Assembly: GCF_030296775.1 (NCBI RefSeq)
Contig: NZ_AP027742.1
Span: 2,604,001-2,668,000 of the forward strand
Reading direction: 5' to 3'
Length of the DNA stretch: 64,000 nt
Source: Claveliimonas bilis
GTDB lineage: Bacteria; Bacillota; Clostridia; Lachnospirales; Lachnospiraceae
Positions 35,466 through 43,874 of the stretch are shown in pieces. The position numbers and the translations under genes are program-made. The notes beneath the pieces are model-generated. The model saw only the letters and a list, made by a program, of their open reading frames with translations, did not search any database and had not been told where the DNA came from. Within the stretch, counting starts at the first letter, position 1, and every line of letters starts with the position of its first letter.

Positions 35466-35536
35466 AGGGGATTGGTCAAATGGTATGACAGGAGTCTCCA
35501 AAACTCTTAGCGGGAGTTCGATTCTCTCATCCCCTG
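35466..35536 (+). tRNA. tRNA-Trp (anticodon CCA)
   Basis: Acceptor AGGGGAT/ATCCCCT, D-arm GTCA/TGAC, anticodon stem GGAGT/ACTCT with loop CTCCAAA (anticodon CCA), T-arm GGGAG-TTCGATT-CTCTC, discriminator G. The 3' CCA is not encoded. A tyrosine integrase gene begins its 3' end 96 bases away, making this tRNA a candidate attachment site. Confidence 0.95.
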
Positions 35537-35540
35537 CTAG

Positions 35541-35568
35541 AAACCGCTGAAATTCAGCGGTTTTTTTC
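35541..35568 (+). terminator. Terminator of tRNA-Trp
   Basis: AACCGCTGAA and TTCAGCGGTT form a tight stem followed by a run of Ts. Confidence 0.93.
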
Positions 35569-35632
35569 ATGTCCGGAATGAACTGGAACACAAGGTAGAA
35601 CACAATTAGAAAAGAGCCTTTTTCATGCTGTA

Positions 35633-36823
35633 TCAGATAGCTGAAAGGGCTCTTTCTATTTCCTCAATCTTATGTTTTTCACTTTGATTATTGCGAAAAT
35701 AATACTTCCTGGTTGTCGATATATCCGCATGCCCCATCTGATGAGCAACAAGCGTCTCCGAAACCTGATTGTCAAGAAGAGTCGTTCCGTATGTCTTTCG
35801 GATTTTGTGCATTGGTCTAAAAGGAATTTCCAGGTTTTCACAAGTCCGTCTCAATGCTCTGCTAAATCCTTGAATTTTAATCCTTTTCCCATTTTCCTCA
35901 AAAAGAAACTCTTTTGGATCAGCATTCAATTCTTGAATACGCCGTAAAATCTGTACCGCAAAGCTGTTAACAATAATCTTTCTATTTCCTGCTTCAGATT
36001 TTGCGAACTCTTGAACCCGCACAACGTTTTTTCTCTTTCCCGGTTCTTTTTCCTCGTTATAATGCACTTCCGTCCGACACACATGAATTGTACCGCTGTT
36101 TTCTTTCAGACGTATATCCTCCGGCTTTAAAGCCGCAAGCTCTCCGACTCTAAGCCCGGTCACAAACACCAGAAGTATTCCCAGATACCTCAAAGAGTCC
36201 TTTTTGAGAAGGTACTCCTTAATAATAGGGATTTCTTCTTCACTGTAAACTTCTTCAGCATCCGTTTTCTTTTCCCGTATGGTAAAAATATTCTTAGAAA
36301 GGTCTAATTCATCGAAAAACACAGAGATAATCACATCTGTCAATTTTTTCTTTCGAGCATGCCGGAAAATTCCCTTTATAAGAATTTTCAAACCGTTATA
36401 AGTCTTTTTTGTCAGCTTATGCTTTTTGATATTTCCCTTGATAAACATTTCCAGGTCTATCTCTGTAATATCAGCTATATATTTCATACAGATTTCATTA
36501 TCATCCGGGAAAAATCTTCTAAAATCATTTTCATATCTGGTTCTTGTCTGCTCACTGATTTCTCCATACTTAAATTTTAACGTCAACCAGTCATGGAAAA
36601 TATCAGAAATCCAAGGTTGCTCTTCAATCGCACGATAATGCTCAATGATTAATTTTTCAAGGGACGCCTTTTCCTTTCGTCTTTTCAAAACGAACCCCCT
36701 TTTTACAGAGGGTTCGTCTATATAGGTCATCCACTGATTCGCTTTTTCATCAAACCAGATTTTGTGGTTATGCTTTTCAAGATATTTTTCATTTTCTTTC
36801 TTCATTACTATTTTAAGCCCCAT
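35633..36823 (-). CDS. int: Tyrosine recombinase / site-specific integrase
   Basis: 396 aa. An N-terminal arm-binding AP2-like domain (about 15-60) is followed by a SAM-like core-binding domain (about 70-160) and the catalytic domain. Catalytic residues: Arg in VTGLRVGELAAL, HKIR in the box II H-x-x-R, MGHADISTT and the nucleophile Tyr in RKYYF. All are intact. It lies next to tRNA-Trp, as integrases of integrative elements do. No excisionase, relaxase or phage gene follows, so the element is either very small or a remnant. The start lacks a good site; MKKENEK 18 bases later is an alternative. Confidence 0.92.
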   Translation of the reverse strand: MGLKIVMKKENEKYLEKHNHKIWFDEKANQWMTYIDEPSVKRGFVLKRRKEKASLEKLIIEHYRAIEEQPWISDIFHDWLTLKFKYGEISEQTRTRYENDFRRFFPDDNEICMKYIADITEIDLEMFIKGNIKKHKLTKKTYNGLKILIKGIFRHARKKKLTDVIISVFFDELDLSKNIFTIREKKTDAEEVYSEEEIPIIKEYLLKKDSLRYLGILLVFVTGLRVGELAALKPEDIRLKENSGTIHVCRTEVHYNEEKEPGKRKNVVRVQEFAKSEAGNRKIIVNSFAVQILRRIQELNADPKEFLFEENGKRIKIQGFSRALRRTCENLEIPFRPMHKIRKTYGTTLLDNQVSETLVAHQMGHADISTTRKYYFRNNQSEKHKIEEIERALSAI

Positions 36824-36857
36824 GCTTCACTGATAAATATTGCTGTTCACAGTGCAA

Positions 36858-37181
36858 TTATCTGCTTTTTTCAGATTTTACAGCTTCTTTGATAGCATAT
36901 GCTATAACACAGGCGAACAAAATGAACACTATATAGAGGCACATTTTCCAGTCTGTAATAATATATACTGTCACAAATGCAAAGATTACCGCCAAAATGC
37001 CAAAGACAACCGAAACCATATGATATTCTGCCTTTTTATCCATTTTTTCTCTTTCTTTTTGAACTGCAAATAAATAGGTATTTGATAAAATCGGTCCCTT
37101 TCCTCTTGCGGTAAAAGATACATATATGAATAAAGCAATGGAAATAAGCGCTGTAATTACAGCAAAAATAATATCGCTCAT
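36858..37181 (-). CDS. Small membrane protein, DUF3784-like
   Basis: 107 aa with three membrane segments (about 4-24, 57-75, 80-98). The loop GKGPILSNTYLF followed by KEREKMDKKAEY is the DUF3784 signature. Function unknown. It is 18 bases after the flavin reductase gene and may be the last member of that operon. Confidence 0.8.
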   Translation of the reverse strand: MSDIIFAVITALISIALFIYVSFTARGKGPILSNTYLFAVQKEREKMDKKAEYHMVSVVFGILAVIFAFVTVYIITDWKMCLYIVFILFACVIAYAIKEAVKSEKSR

Positions 37182-37199
37182 TCAGTCCACCCCATTTCG

Positions 37200-37847
37200 T
37201 TAATCATACTTTTCAATGGCAACACTGGCAATGGCAGATTGATTCGGCTCTCCGCTGATAAGATTCTGCGGTGCCGGCACCAGCATCATAAATCCTTCTT
37301 TTCCATATCGCTGTGCATATCCTTCTGCATAGTTTTCTTCAACGGAAATGTGCTGCACCTGCCCAATGACCATAGCTGCAATTCCCGCACCGCTTAAATC
37401 CTGTATCTCTTTCAGGGTACATTCTATATTGATAAAAGCCTCCTCAATTACCGGAGCTGGAATCGTTTTTGCGTTGGAAAGAGTAAAATCCCCTGCCGCA
37501 AATTCGTCTTCTTCCATATCATTGTGGTGAATGGTTTCTACCAATTTATCGTAATAACTTATGGGGAGGAAATTAATACAAAAGCATTTCTCTCTTTGAA
37601 TATTGGCATAGGTATGCGTATGCTGATACAAATTTCCCATTACAGCAAAGAACGCAGTCTTATCTCCATGGAAACAGCTCCACGAATGAAGACAGACATT
37701 GGGTTGCCCGTTTTCTTTCCATGTCGTAATGGCAAACAAAACGGTCGGTATGCCTGCCGTCACTTCAAAATGGGAAAACAGCTCAAATTCCTCCGGATAC
37801 AAGGGTTTAAAATACTGCGGGAAATCTTTTCCAATCTCTATTTTCAT
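37200..37847 (-). CDS. Flavin reductase family protein
   Basis: 215 aa, FMN-binding split-barrel (flavin reductase-like/FMN-binding domain): TVLFAITTWKENGQPNVCLHSW and EKCFCINFLPISYYDKLVETI. It would bind FMN or reduce flavin with NAD(P)H. GGGAGGTG precedes MKIEIGK. It follows the riboflavin transporter by 25 bases under the same FMN riboswitch, which fits a flavin-dependent enzyme. Confidence 0.85.
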   Translation of the reverse strand: MKIEIGKDFPQYFKPLYPEEFELFSHFEVTAGIPTVLFAITTWKENGQPNVCLHSWSCFHGDKTAFFAVMGNLYQHTHTYANIQREKCFCINFLPISYYDKLVETIHHNDMEEDEFAAGDFTLSNAKTIPAPVIEEAFINIECTLKEIQDLSGAGIAAMVIGQVQHISVEENYAEGYAQRYGKEGFMMLVPAPQNLISGEPNQSAIASVAIEKYD

Positions 37848-37872
37848 TGACAGCACCTCCCTTAAAAGATCG

Positions 37873-38517
37873 TTATAGCACTCCATTCATTGATAAAATG
37901 AAAAGAATACAGGTTGCAATAATAATAGACGCCAGCAAAACCATGCCCGCATGTCTGCTTCTTATCTCTTTTTCTGAAGCAGCAACATATCCGCTTTTTC
38001 TTAAAGCAGTAATAACAGGCTTATACAGCAGAAATGTAACAGATGCATTCAGCCCTCCTTTCAACAAATTAAATGGAAGAAAGACGGGAATCAGCAATTC
38101 TGCCACAGCTTCTCTTGGATATCCCATATAAAGCGGCGTTACAAGATAGTTCCACATAAGCATAACAACAATCATCGCAAGGCAGCCGGCTCCCAGTCCA
38201 AGAACAGCCCCTGACAGCGTGTGCCTTTTTTTATAAATAACTGCTGCTGTACAGGCAAAAGAAAGCGTTTGAATAATATTCATAATGCATCCCAAAATTC
38301 CCGTATCACTTACTGTTATCATTTCAATTGACGCCACAATAACCGACACAATACAGGAAGTCATCGGCCCCCATATCAGTCCGCCCAGAGTAACGATAAC
38401 ATCCGATGGATCATACTTTAAGAATAGCACAACCGGGATCCTGCCTACAACCATTACAACATAAGTGACCGCACACAGCATGGCAATTGTCGTGATTTTT
38501 TTCGTTTTACTGTTCAT
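37873..38517 (-). CDS. ribU: Riboflavin ECF transporter S component
   Basis: 214-aa membrane protein with about six helices; AMLCAVTYVVMVVGRIPVV and KYDPSDVIVTLGGLIWGP match the RibU S-component group. It imports riboflavin together with a shared EcfAAT module encoded elsewhere. An FMN riboswitch with its own terminator lies just upstream, which supports the substrate strongly. GGAGGGA precedes the ATG. Confidence 0.9.
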   Translation of the reverse strand: MNSKTKKITTIAMLCAVTYVVMVVGRIPVVLFLKYDPSDVIVTLGGLIWGPMTSCIVSVIVASIEMITVSDTGILGCIMNIIQTLSFACTAAVIYKKRHTLSGAVLGLGAGCLAMIVVMLMWNYLVTPLYMGYPREAVAELLIPVFLPFNLLKGGLNASVTFLLYKPVITALRKSGYVAASEKEIRSRHAGMVLLASIIIATCILFILSMNGVL

Positions 38518-38540
38518 TTTTTGTCCCTCCGTAATCTATG

Positions 38541-38578
38541 TAATAAAAATAACACCCGGAAATGTCTTCCAGGTGTTA
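38541..38578 (-). terminator. Riboswitch expression-platform terminator
   Basis: On the minus strand AACACCTGGAA and TTTCCGGGTGTT pair, followed by ATTTTTATT, between the FMN aptamer and the ribU start. FMN binding would favour this terminator. Confidence 0.85.
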
Positions 38579-38637
38579 CACTCCAATTAGACCACAAAGC
38601 AACAAACACTGCTGTACTTTGCAGAAATCTAATGGTA

Positions 38638-38747
38638 TCTTCTTTCATCCAGACTATACTGTTGGTTTTGGAATCACACCAAATCATGCGATCTACGCTC
38701 GCGGACTTTACCGCCAATCGGGAATTTCACCCTGCCCCGAAGACACT
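38638..38747 (-). promoter_or_regulatory. FMN riboswitch (RFN element)
   Basis: Conserved RFN blocks in order on the minus strand: TCTTCGGGGCAGGGTGAAAT, TCCCGATTGGCGGTA, AGTCCGCGAGC, TTGGTGTGATTCCAAAACC, GACAGT-like ACAGTATAGTCTGGATG and AAGA. A -10 TATAAT lies at 38773-38768. It controls ribU and the flavin reductase gene. Confidence 0.95.
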
Positions 38748-38862
38748 TTATTCGGTTGTTGGTTTTTATTATACTCTTTTTATCATTGAATTGATACTGC
38801 TTTTTGATAAATTTTACATCTAAATCAAAAATTCCCATACCGTCAAAATGTACCATTAAAAC

Positions 38863-39867
38863 TTATTTCTTCTCATCCAGCAGCTTGACACCTTCCGGCG
38901 GATTTTGATCGATTGCTCCTACAATCCTGTGAGGTTCATATGGTTCTTCCAGAAAAGCAATGTCTTCATTCGTAAGTTTTACGGAAAATGCTCCGGCTGC
39001 ATCGTCAAAGTGAGCCACTTTTGTCGCTCCGATGATTGGCGATGTCACACCTTTCGCCCATTCCCATGCCAGAGCGATCTGCTGCATTTTCATGCCATAT
39101 TTTCCTGCCAAAGTGTGAACTCTTCGGACAATTTCCATATCCTGCTCCTGGCTTCTGTCATATTTTCCCATTGCCACCCTGTCTGTTTTACTTCGAAGGG
39201 TGTCTGTATTCCATTCCGGACGGGTCAGATGTCCGGCTGCCAACGGACTGTACGGCATAAGAGATACGTTCATCTGCCGGCAGATAGGAATAAGTTCTCT
39301 TTCATCCTCTCTGTAAAGAAGATTGTAATGATTTCCCATTGCTGAAAACTGTGCCCAGCCATGATCTCTGGCCGCCAGCTGCATATTATAAAACTGGTAT
39401 CCGTACATAGCAGAAGCGCCAATAGCACGGACTTTTCCGGATACGACCAGATCGTTCAACGCCTCCATTGTTTCCTCAATCGGCGTCTCGTAATCAAATC
39501 TATGAATGATGTACAGGTCGAGATAATCTGTACCGAGACGTTTCAGGCTTCCTTCTATCTCACGATGGATCGCCTCTGAAGAAAGTCTTCCGGGATTAAA
39601 ATAAACTTTAGACGCGATCACTACTTTATCTCTTGAAACATTTTTCTTAAGCGCCCTGCCAAGATATTCCTCGCTGGTTCCTTCCGAATATCCGTTTGCA
39701 GTATCAAAAAAATTAATCCCCAGATCCAGTGCGTGTTTTACAATTTCCTCTGTCGCTGCTTCGTCCACTGTCCAAGCGTGCATTGTTCCGGCCTTTCCGA
39801 AACTCATACAGCCTACACAGAGTTTTGATACTTCTATATCCGTGTTCCCAAGTTTTGCATATTCCAT
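38863..39867 (-). CDS. Aldo/keto reductase
   Basis: 334 aa, TIM-barrel NADPH reductase. Catalytic Asp and Tyr are in FFDTANGYSEG, Lys in VIASKVYFN and His in LYIIHRFD. The C-terminal coenzyme-binding part has SPIIGATK. It is the last gene of an apparent five-gene set (alcohol dehydrogenase, flavodoxin, TetR, FMN reductase, AKR). GGGGAG precedes MEYAKLG. Substrate unknown. Confidence 0.93.
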   Translation of the reverse strand: MEYAKLGNTDIEVSKLCVGCMSFGKAGTMHAWTVDEAATEEIVKHALDLGINFFDTANGYSEGTSEEYLGRALKKNVSRDKVVIASKVYFNPGRLSSEAIHREIEGSLKRLGTDYLDLYIIHRFDYETPIEETMEALNDLVVSGKVRAIGASAMYGYQFYNMQLAARDHGWAQFSAMGNHYNLLYREDERELIPICRQMNVSLMPYSPLAAGHLTRPEWNTDTLRSKTDRVAMGKYDRSQEQDMEIVRRVHTLAGKYGMKMQQIALAWEWAKGVTSPIIGATKVAHFDDAAGAFSVKLTNEDIAFLEEPYEPHRIVGAIDQNPPEGVKLLDEKK

Positions 39868-39904
39868 TCTGATCTCCCCTTTTCTTTCCAAAATCTGCTG
39901 TTAA

Positions 39905-40438
39905 TTAAACAGATCGTCCAAGCTCATAGGCTTTATCCGGATATGGACTGTGTTTCGTCATAGACACTGTTCCGCACCCATAGCCCAGCACCACTCCCTG
40001 ATCATCAAGGTTCAGATAGCGGACCAGGGTTCTGTAATGGCTTTCCAGAGACTCAAATGTCCAGTCATCCGCATTCCACGCTGCCGCAAGAAGCGCTGAT
40101 TTCATATGTTTTCGGTTAATACTGCTGTTAATAGCGCAGAACCGGTCAACCAGAATCTTCAACTGGGCAGACATGCCATAATAATACAGAGGCGTTACAA
40201 ACACCATCATATCTGCATTCAATATCTGTTTTCTGAACTGTTCCATATCATCTTTCTGCACACAGGGTCCCTCATAACCACAGTATATACAACCTGTACA
40301 CGGATGAAGATCCGCATGAGCCGCATCAATAATTTCTACAGTATGGCCTGCTTCTTCCGCTCCCCTGATAAACTGATCCGCCAGAAGATTGGATGATCCA
40401 TGTTTATTCGGGCTCCCTTCCAGTACAACAATTTTCAT
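39905..40438 (-). CDS. NAD(P)H-dependent FMN reductase / flavodoxin-like oxidoreductase
   Basis: 177 aa, flavodoxin fold: LEGSPNKHGSSNLLADQF is the FMN phosphate loop, followed by CTGCIYCGYEGPC, a cysteine-rich segment found in iron-sulphur flavoprotein relatives (C-x2-C-x2-C-x5-C). It may bind both FMN and a cluster. It is separated from the TetR gene by a perfect palindrome. Confidence 0.88.
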   Translation of the reverse strand: MKIVVLEGSPNKHGSSNLLADQFIRGAEEAGHTVEIIDAAHADLHPCTGCIYCGYEGPCVQKDDMEQFRKQILNADMMVFVTPLYYYGMSAQLKILVDRFCAINSSINRKHMKSALLAAAWNADDWTFESLESHYRTLVRYLNLDDQGVVLGYGCGTVSMTKHSPYPDKAYELGRSV

Positions 40439-40481
40439 AAAATGTGCCTCCTTCTGTTTTTCAAAATCACTTGTCTGTGAT

Positions 40482-40505
40482 TAGCGTCGGTGTACACCGA
40501 CGCTA
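40482..40505. repeat. Palindromic interspersed repeat, TAGCGTCGGTGTACA family, copy B
   Basis: A perfect 24-base palindrome with half-site TAGCGTCGGTGT. Its outer CTA, read on the minus strand, is the TAG stop codon of the TetR gene. It is the shortest copy, with no central spacer. Confidence 0.85.
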
Positions 40506-41132
40506 CTGAAAATTCTGCAAAAGTTTCGTGACAAAGGATTCCGTAATTTCGTAGATAGAATAGTGCACATAGTCTACATGGGCAAGCTCCATAGCCTTTT
40601 TCTGTTTGTCTGTGGCTGTCGTATAGGGATATACGCCGAACATAAACGGAAAAAACGCATAAAGAAATTCCTGGATGTCAACAGCAGTCATACGCGGGAA
40701 AAACTTTTCCAGGCAACAGATCACGGTCTGCATCGCATTGGAATATATCTTTTTGAATGCTACAAGATTCTCAATCCGGCTGTTTCCTTCCATGTCATAA
40801 AGATTCATAGACATCAGTTTCAGCATACATCCCCGCCTCTCCAGCGTATGAGCAAGTTCACCTGCAAACTCTGCGGCAGACAGGCAGCCATACCTGTCGA
40901 GAATGCCCCTTAGATCTGCCGCCCATGCTTCATGCTCCCGCCCCAAAAGAGCCAGGAAAATTTCCTCTTTCGTCTGAAAATAATTGTAAATAGACGTTCG
41001 GGTAAAAGAAGTCTTTGCTCCAATATCCCGAATTGTTATATCTTTAAAGCCCATCGTTTCATAAAGCGAAGCGCAGGCATTAATGATTTCTTCTTTTCTT
41101 GCATTCGTCAATTCTTCCGACCCTTTTGGCAT
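40503..41132 (-). CDS. TetR/AcrR-family transcriptional regulator
   Basis: 209 aa. The N-terminal HTH includes DITIRDIGAKTSFTRTSIYN and YFQTKEEIFLALL; the C-terminal ligand domain is helical. It lies within the redox operon, and two matching operators of the TGACA-N3-TGTCA form flank the operon promoter, so autoregulation by this protein is likely. Its stop codon is part of the palindromic repeat. Confidence 0.9.
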   Translation of the reverse strand: MPKGSEELTNARKEEIINACASLYETMGFKDITIRDIGAKTSFTRTSIYNYFQTKEEIFLALLGREHEAWAADLRGILDRYGCLSAAEFAGELAHTLERRGCMLKLMSMNLYDMEGNSRIENLVAFKKIYSNAMQTVICCLEKFFPRMTAVDIQEFLYAFFPFMFGVYPYTTATDKQKKAMELAHVDYVHYSIYEITESFVTKLLQNFQ

Positions 41133-41151
41133 AACTATTATTCCTACCTTT

Positions 41152-41622
41152 CTAACTGTTCAGGACACGTTTCGCCCAGGCTGCCGCTTTAGAACCGTTC
41201 ACAAGTTCTCCTTTTTCCCAGGAAGCCGACGGGCAATGATCCCGCAAACTTTTTTCTGCCTTTCTTATTCCGCTTCCGCCGGAAGTGGCAAAAGGAATCA
41301 CTGTTTTTCCGGAAAAATCATAGCTTTCCAGAAATGTATCCACAATACGAGGCTCGACATACCACCAGATAGGAAATCCCACCAGAACCGTATCATACTG
41401 TTCCATATTCTGTACCGGTTCTGCAATGGCCGGACGACAGGCCGGATCATTCATTTCAATCGTACTGCGGCTGTTTTTATCCATCCAGTCCAGATCAGCT
41501 GACGTATAAGGCTGCTCAGGGCGAATCTCATACAAATCCGCATGGACAACATCTGCCATTTGTTTTGCCGCGCGGGCAGTTACGCCGCTTGCTGAAAAAT
41601 ATGCAATTAATGTTTTACTCAT
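41152..41622 (-). CDS. Flavodoxin
   Basis: 156 aa. The FMN phosphate loop region is AYFSASGVTARAAKQMADVV, followed by TVLVGFPIWWYVEPRIVDTF and PFATSGGSGI. It may be an electron carrier or a flavodoxin-like quinone reductase. It overlaps the alcohol dehydrogenase stop by four bases (ATGA) and precedes the TetR gene by 19 bases. Confidence 0.92.
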   Translation of the reverse strand: MSKTLIAYFSASGVTARAAKQMADVVHADLYEIRPEQPYTSADLDWMDKNSRSTIEMNDPACRPAIAEPVQNMEQYDTVLVGFPIWWYVEPRIVDTFLESYDFSGKTVIPFATSGGSGIRKAEKSLRDHCPSASWEKGELVNGSKAAAWAKRVLNS

Positions 41623-42791
41623 CTTAAACTCTCCTTTAAAATTTCCACAATTTCATCATGTTCCAGAACTTTGTATCCGCCCGGCATGATAAGAGTGCCG
41701 TCTGCGATACCTTCTATCATGTCCTCTGTCGCTCCCAGCTGTGAAATGTTCATTACAAGTCCCAGCTCATTCATCCAGTTCTCCATTGCCTGCAGACCTT
41801 CTTCTGCCACCTGTTCATCTGTCTTGCCTGACGGATCAACATCCCATACATTGACGGCAAACCGTTTGAACTTCTGCAGCCCATACGGCAGAATATGACG
41901 ATAATAAGGAAGCGAAACAGCAGCCAATGTCATGCCGTGAGTCGCATCTGTGTAAGCTCCTACAGACTGACCGAGCATGTGGACCATCCAGTCTGTAGAT
42001 TTCCCCCTGGAAACCAACGTATTCAACGCCCATGTTGCCGTCCACATAATGTTGCTCCGCGCTTCATAATTCTGTGGGTCTTTATTGGCGATCCGACTGG
42101 AGTAAATAACAGAACGCATCAGACCTTCACTGATATAATCGCTTGTGTTATCGTCTTCTCCGGAAAAATACTGCTCACAGATATGATTAAAAATATCGTA
42201 AATACCGGATACCATCTGGTAATGAGGAAGGGTCAGTGTATATTTAGGATTCAGAACTGCAAATTTAGGCATAATGTTCTCATCCGCAAAAACATGGCCG
42301 ATCTTCTGCTTTGTCTTATGATTTGTGATTACAGACCCGGCATTCATTTCCGATCCGGTTCCTACCATAGTCAGCACACACCCTACCGGAAGAGTCTCGC
42401 AGTCCGGTTCTTCAAAACGTATATAATATTTCTCCCAGGGATCTTCTTTACAATTAACAGAAACAGAAACTGCTTTCGCATAGTCGCAGACGGATCCCCC
42501 GCCAACTGCCAGCAGAAAATCTGCATTATGGTTTCTTGCAGTTTCAATGCCTTCATAGAGTTTATCCACTGTCGGGTTGGGCATAACACCTGAGATTTCC
42601 GCTACATTTTTTCCATTCTTTTTCAAAATTTCTACAACTTCATCATAAATCCCGTTTTTCTTAATAGACCCGCCACCATAGATCAGTATAACATTTTTCC
42701 CATACTTTGGCAGTTCTATGTTCAGATTATCCAGCGAATCCTCTCCAAAATAAAGTTTTGTCGGGTTACAATACGAAAAATTTCCCAGCAT
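41619..42791 (-). CDS. Iron-containing alcohol dehydrogenase (butanol dehydrogenase-like)
   Basis: 390 aa, group III metal-dependent ADH of the BdhA/YqhD type. The NAD(P) loop is LIYGGGSIKKNG, followed by GGGSVCDYAKA. Metal ligands lie in the D-x3-H...H region including DWMVHMLGQ and TDATHGMTLA. The start MLGNFSY follows AAAGGAGG; further in-frame sequence upstream overlaps the operators. First gene of the TetR-controlled redox operon. Confidence 0.93.
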   Translation of the reverse strand: MLGNFSYCNPTKLYFGEDSLDNLNIELPKYGKNVILIYGGGSIKKNGIYDEVVEILKKNGKNVAEISGVMPNPTVDKLYEGIETARNHNADFLLAVGGGSVCDYAKAVSVSVNCKEDPWEKYYIRFEEPDCETLPVGCVLTMVGTGSEMNAGSVITNHKTKQKIGHVFADENIMPKFAVLNPKYTLTLPHYQMVSGIYDIFNHICEQYFSGEDDNTSDYISEGLMRSVIYSSRIANKDPQNYEARSNIMWTATWALNTLVSRGKSTDWMVHMLGQSVGAYTDATHGMTLAAVSLPYYRHILPYGLQKFKRFAVNVWDVDPSGKTDEQVAEEGLQAMENWMNELGLVMNISQLGATEDMIEGIADGTLIMPGGYKVLEHDEIVEILKESLR

Positions 42792-42819
42792 TTGCAGGTC
42801 CTCCTTTGATTTTTTATTC

Positions 42820-42869
42820 TGACACCATGTCAGTACATATACTATAACTCCATTCTGACATAGTGTCAA
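42820..42869 (-). promoter_or_regulatory. Promoter and two TetR-type operators of the redox operon
   Basis: On the minus strand, TTGACA (42869-42864), 17 bases, TATAGT (42846-42841). The 13-base palindromes TGACACCATGTCA (42820-42832) and TGACATAGTGTCA (42856-42868) share TGACA-N3-TGTCA, are 36 bases apart, and lie over the -35 and the start of transcription. Confidence 0.75.
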
Positions 42870-42964
42870 TATTGTTCGCAAATTTTTTAACTTTTTATTC
42901 GCCGTAGTCTAGTTTACCGGCCGCTGACATATAATACATAAAACAGGCCATTTACGAGGAATTT

Positions 42965-43795
42965 ATGCTGACACGTTTCAAATCTTTCCGTCCATTTCGC
43001 CCTATTCTTCTTCCCCTTTTATTTGCAGGCGCATTTTTTTTCGGTCATCTGACCGGCTTTATCGTGGAGCAGGTTTTTCCCGCTGCCGCCGAAACATCAT
43101 CGGAAGGAAACTGGGGACTTAGTTTTCAGGAGGAAGGCGAAGCGCCGATCGGAAACGCCAAAGCCGAAGATCTCAAAGAACTGAACGCCTACTATACAGG
43201 TGATACAGGTAAACAGATCATCTATCTTACTTTTGATGCAGGATATGAAAATGGAAATACCGACGCTTTACTGGATGCCTTGAAAAAACATCACGCCCCT
43301 GCCACATTTTTCGTTGTCGGTAATTTCATAGAAGATAATCCTGATCTTATCAAAAGGATGGTAAAAGAAGGGCATACCGTCGGCAACCACACCTACAGCC
43401 ACCCCGATATGTCGCAGATTTCTACAAAGGAAAGTTTTGAAACCGAACTTGGCAAGGTGGAGCTGCTTTATCAAGAGATAACAGGGAAAGAAATGACAAA
43501 GTTTTACCGGCCGCCGCAGGGCAAATACAGCCAGGAAAATTTAAAAATGGCCCAGGAACTCGGCTATCATACCTTTTTCTGGAGCCTGGCTTATGTAGAT
43601 TGGTACGAAGAGGATCAGCCTTCCCGTGAGGAAGCCTTTGACAAACTGCTTCCCCGCATCCATCCGGGAGCTATTGTTCTTCTCCACAGCACTTCTTCTA
43701 CAAACGCCGGCATTCTCGACGAATTATTAACACGCTGGGAGAAAATAGGGTATGAATTTGGGGATTTAAATGATCTTGTCGCCGAAGAAGGATAG
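42965..43795 (+). CDS. pdaA: Polysaccharide deacetylase, PdaA (delta-lactam) type
   Basis: 276 aa. An N-terminal membrane anchor (about 13-36) precedes a NodB domain. Motif 1 reads TFDAGYENG, with Ala where NodB enzymes have the metal-binding Asp (PdaA of Bacillus has Asn there). Motif 2 is HTVGNHTYSHPDMS, motif 3 RPPQGKYS and motif 5 LLHSTSS. PdaA makes muramic delta-lactam in spore cortex, consistent with a spore former. ACGAGGA precedes the ATG. Confidence 0.88.
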   Translation: MLTRFKSFRPFRPILLPLLFAGAFFFGHLTGFIVEQVFPAAAETSSEGNWGLSFQEEGEAPIGNAKAEDLKELNAYYTGDTGKQIIYLTFDAGYENGNTDALLDALKKHHAPATFFVVGNFIEDNPDLIKRMVKEGHTVGNHTYSHPDMSQISTKESFETELGKVELLYQEITGKEMTKFYRPPQGKYSQENLKMAQELGYHTFFWSLAYVDWYEEDQPSREEAFDKLLPRIHPGAIVLLHSTSSTNAGILDELLTRWEKIGYEFGDLNDLVAEEG

Positions 43796-43833
43796 AAAGT
43801 AATAAACAAAAAGAGAATACATAAATTTAAATC

Positions 43834-43860
43834 GGGACGGGGTTTTTATACTCCCGTCCC
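43834..43860. terminator. Hairpin between pdaA and thiC
   Basis: GGGACGGG and CCCGTCCC pair around an 11-base loop. There is no clear T-run beyond it. The genes converge here. Confidence 0.55.
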
Positions 43861-43874
43861 AAATGAAATCCATA

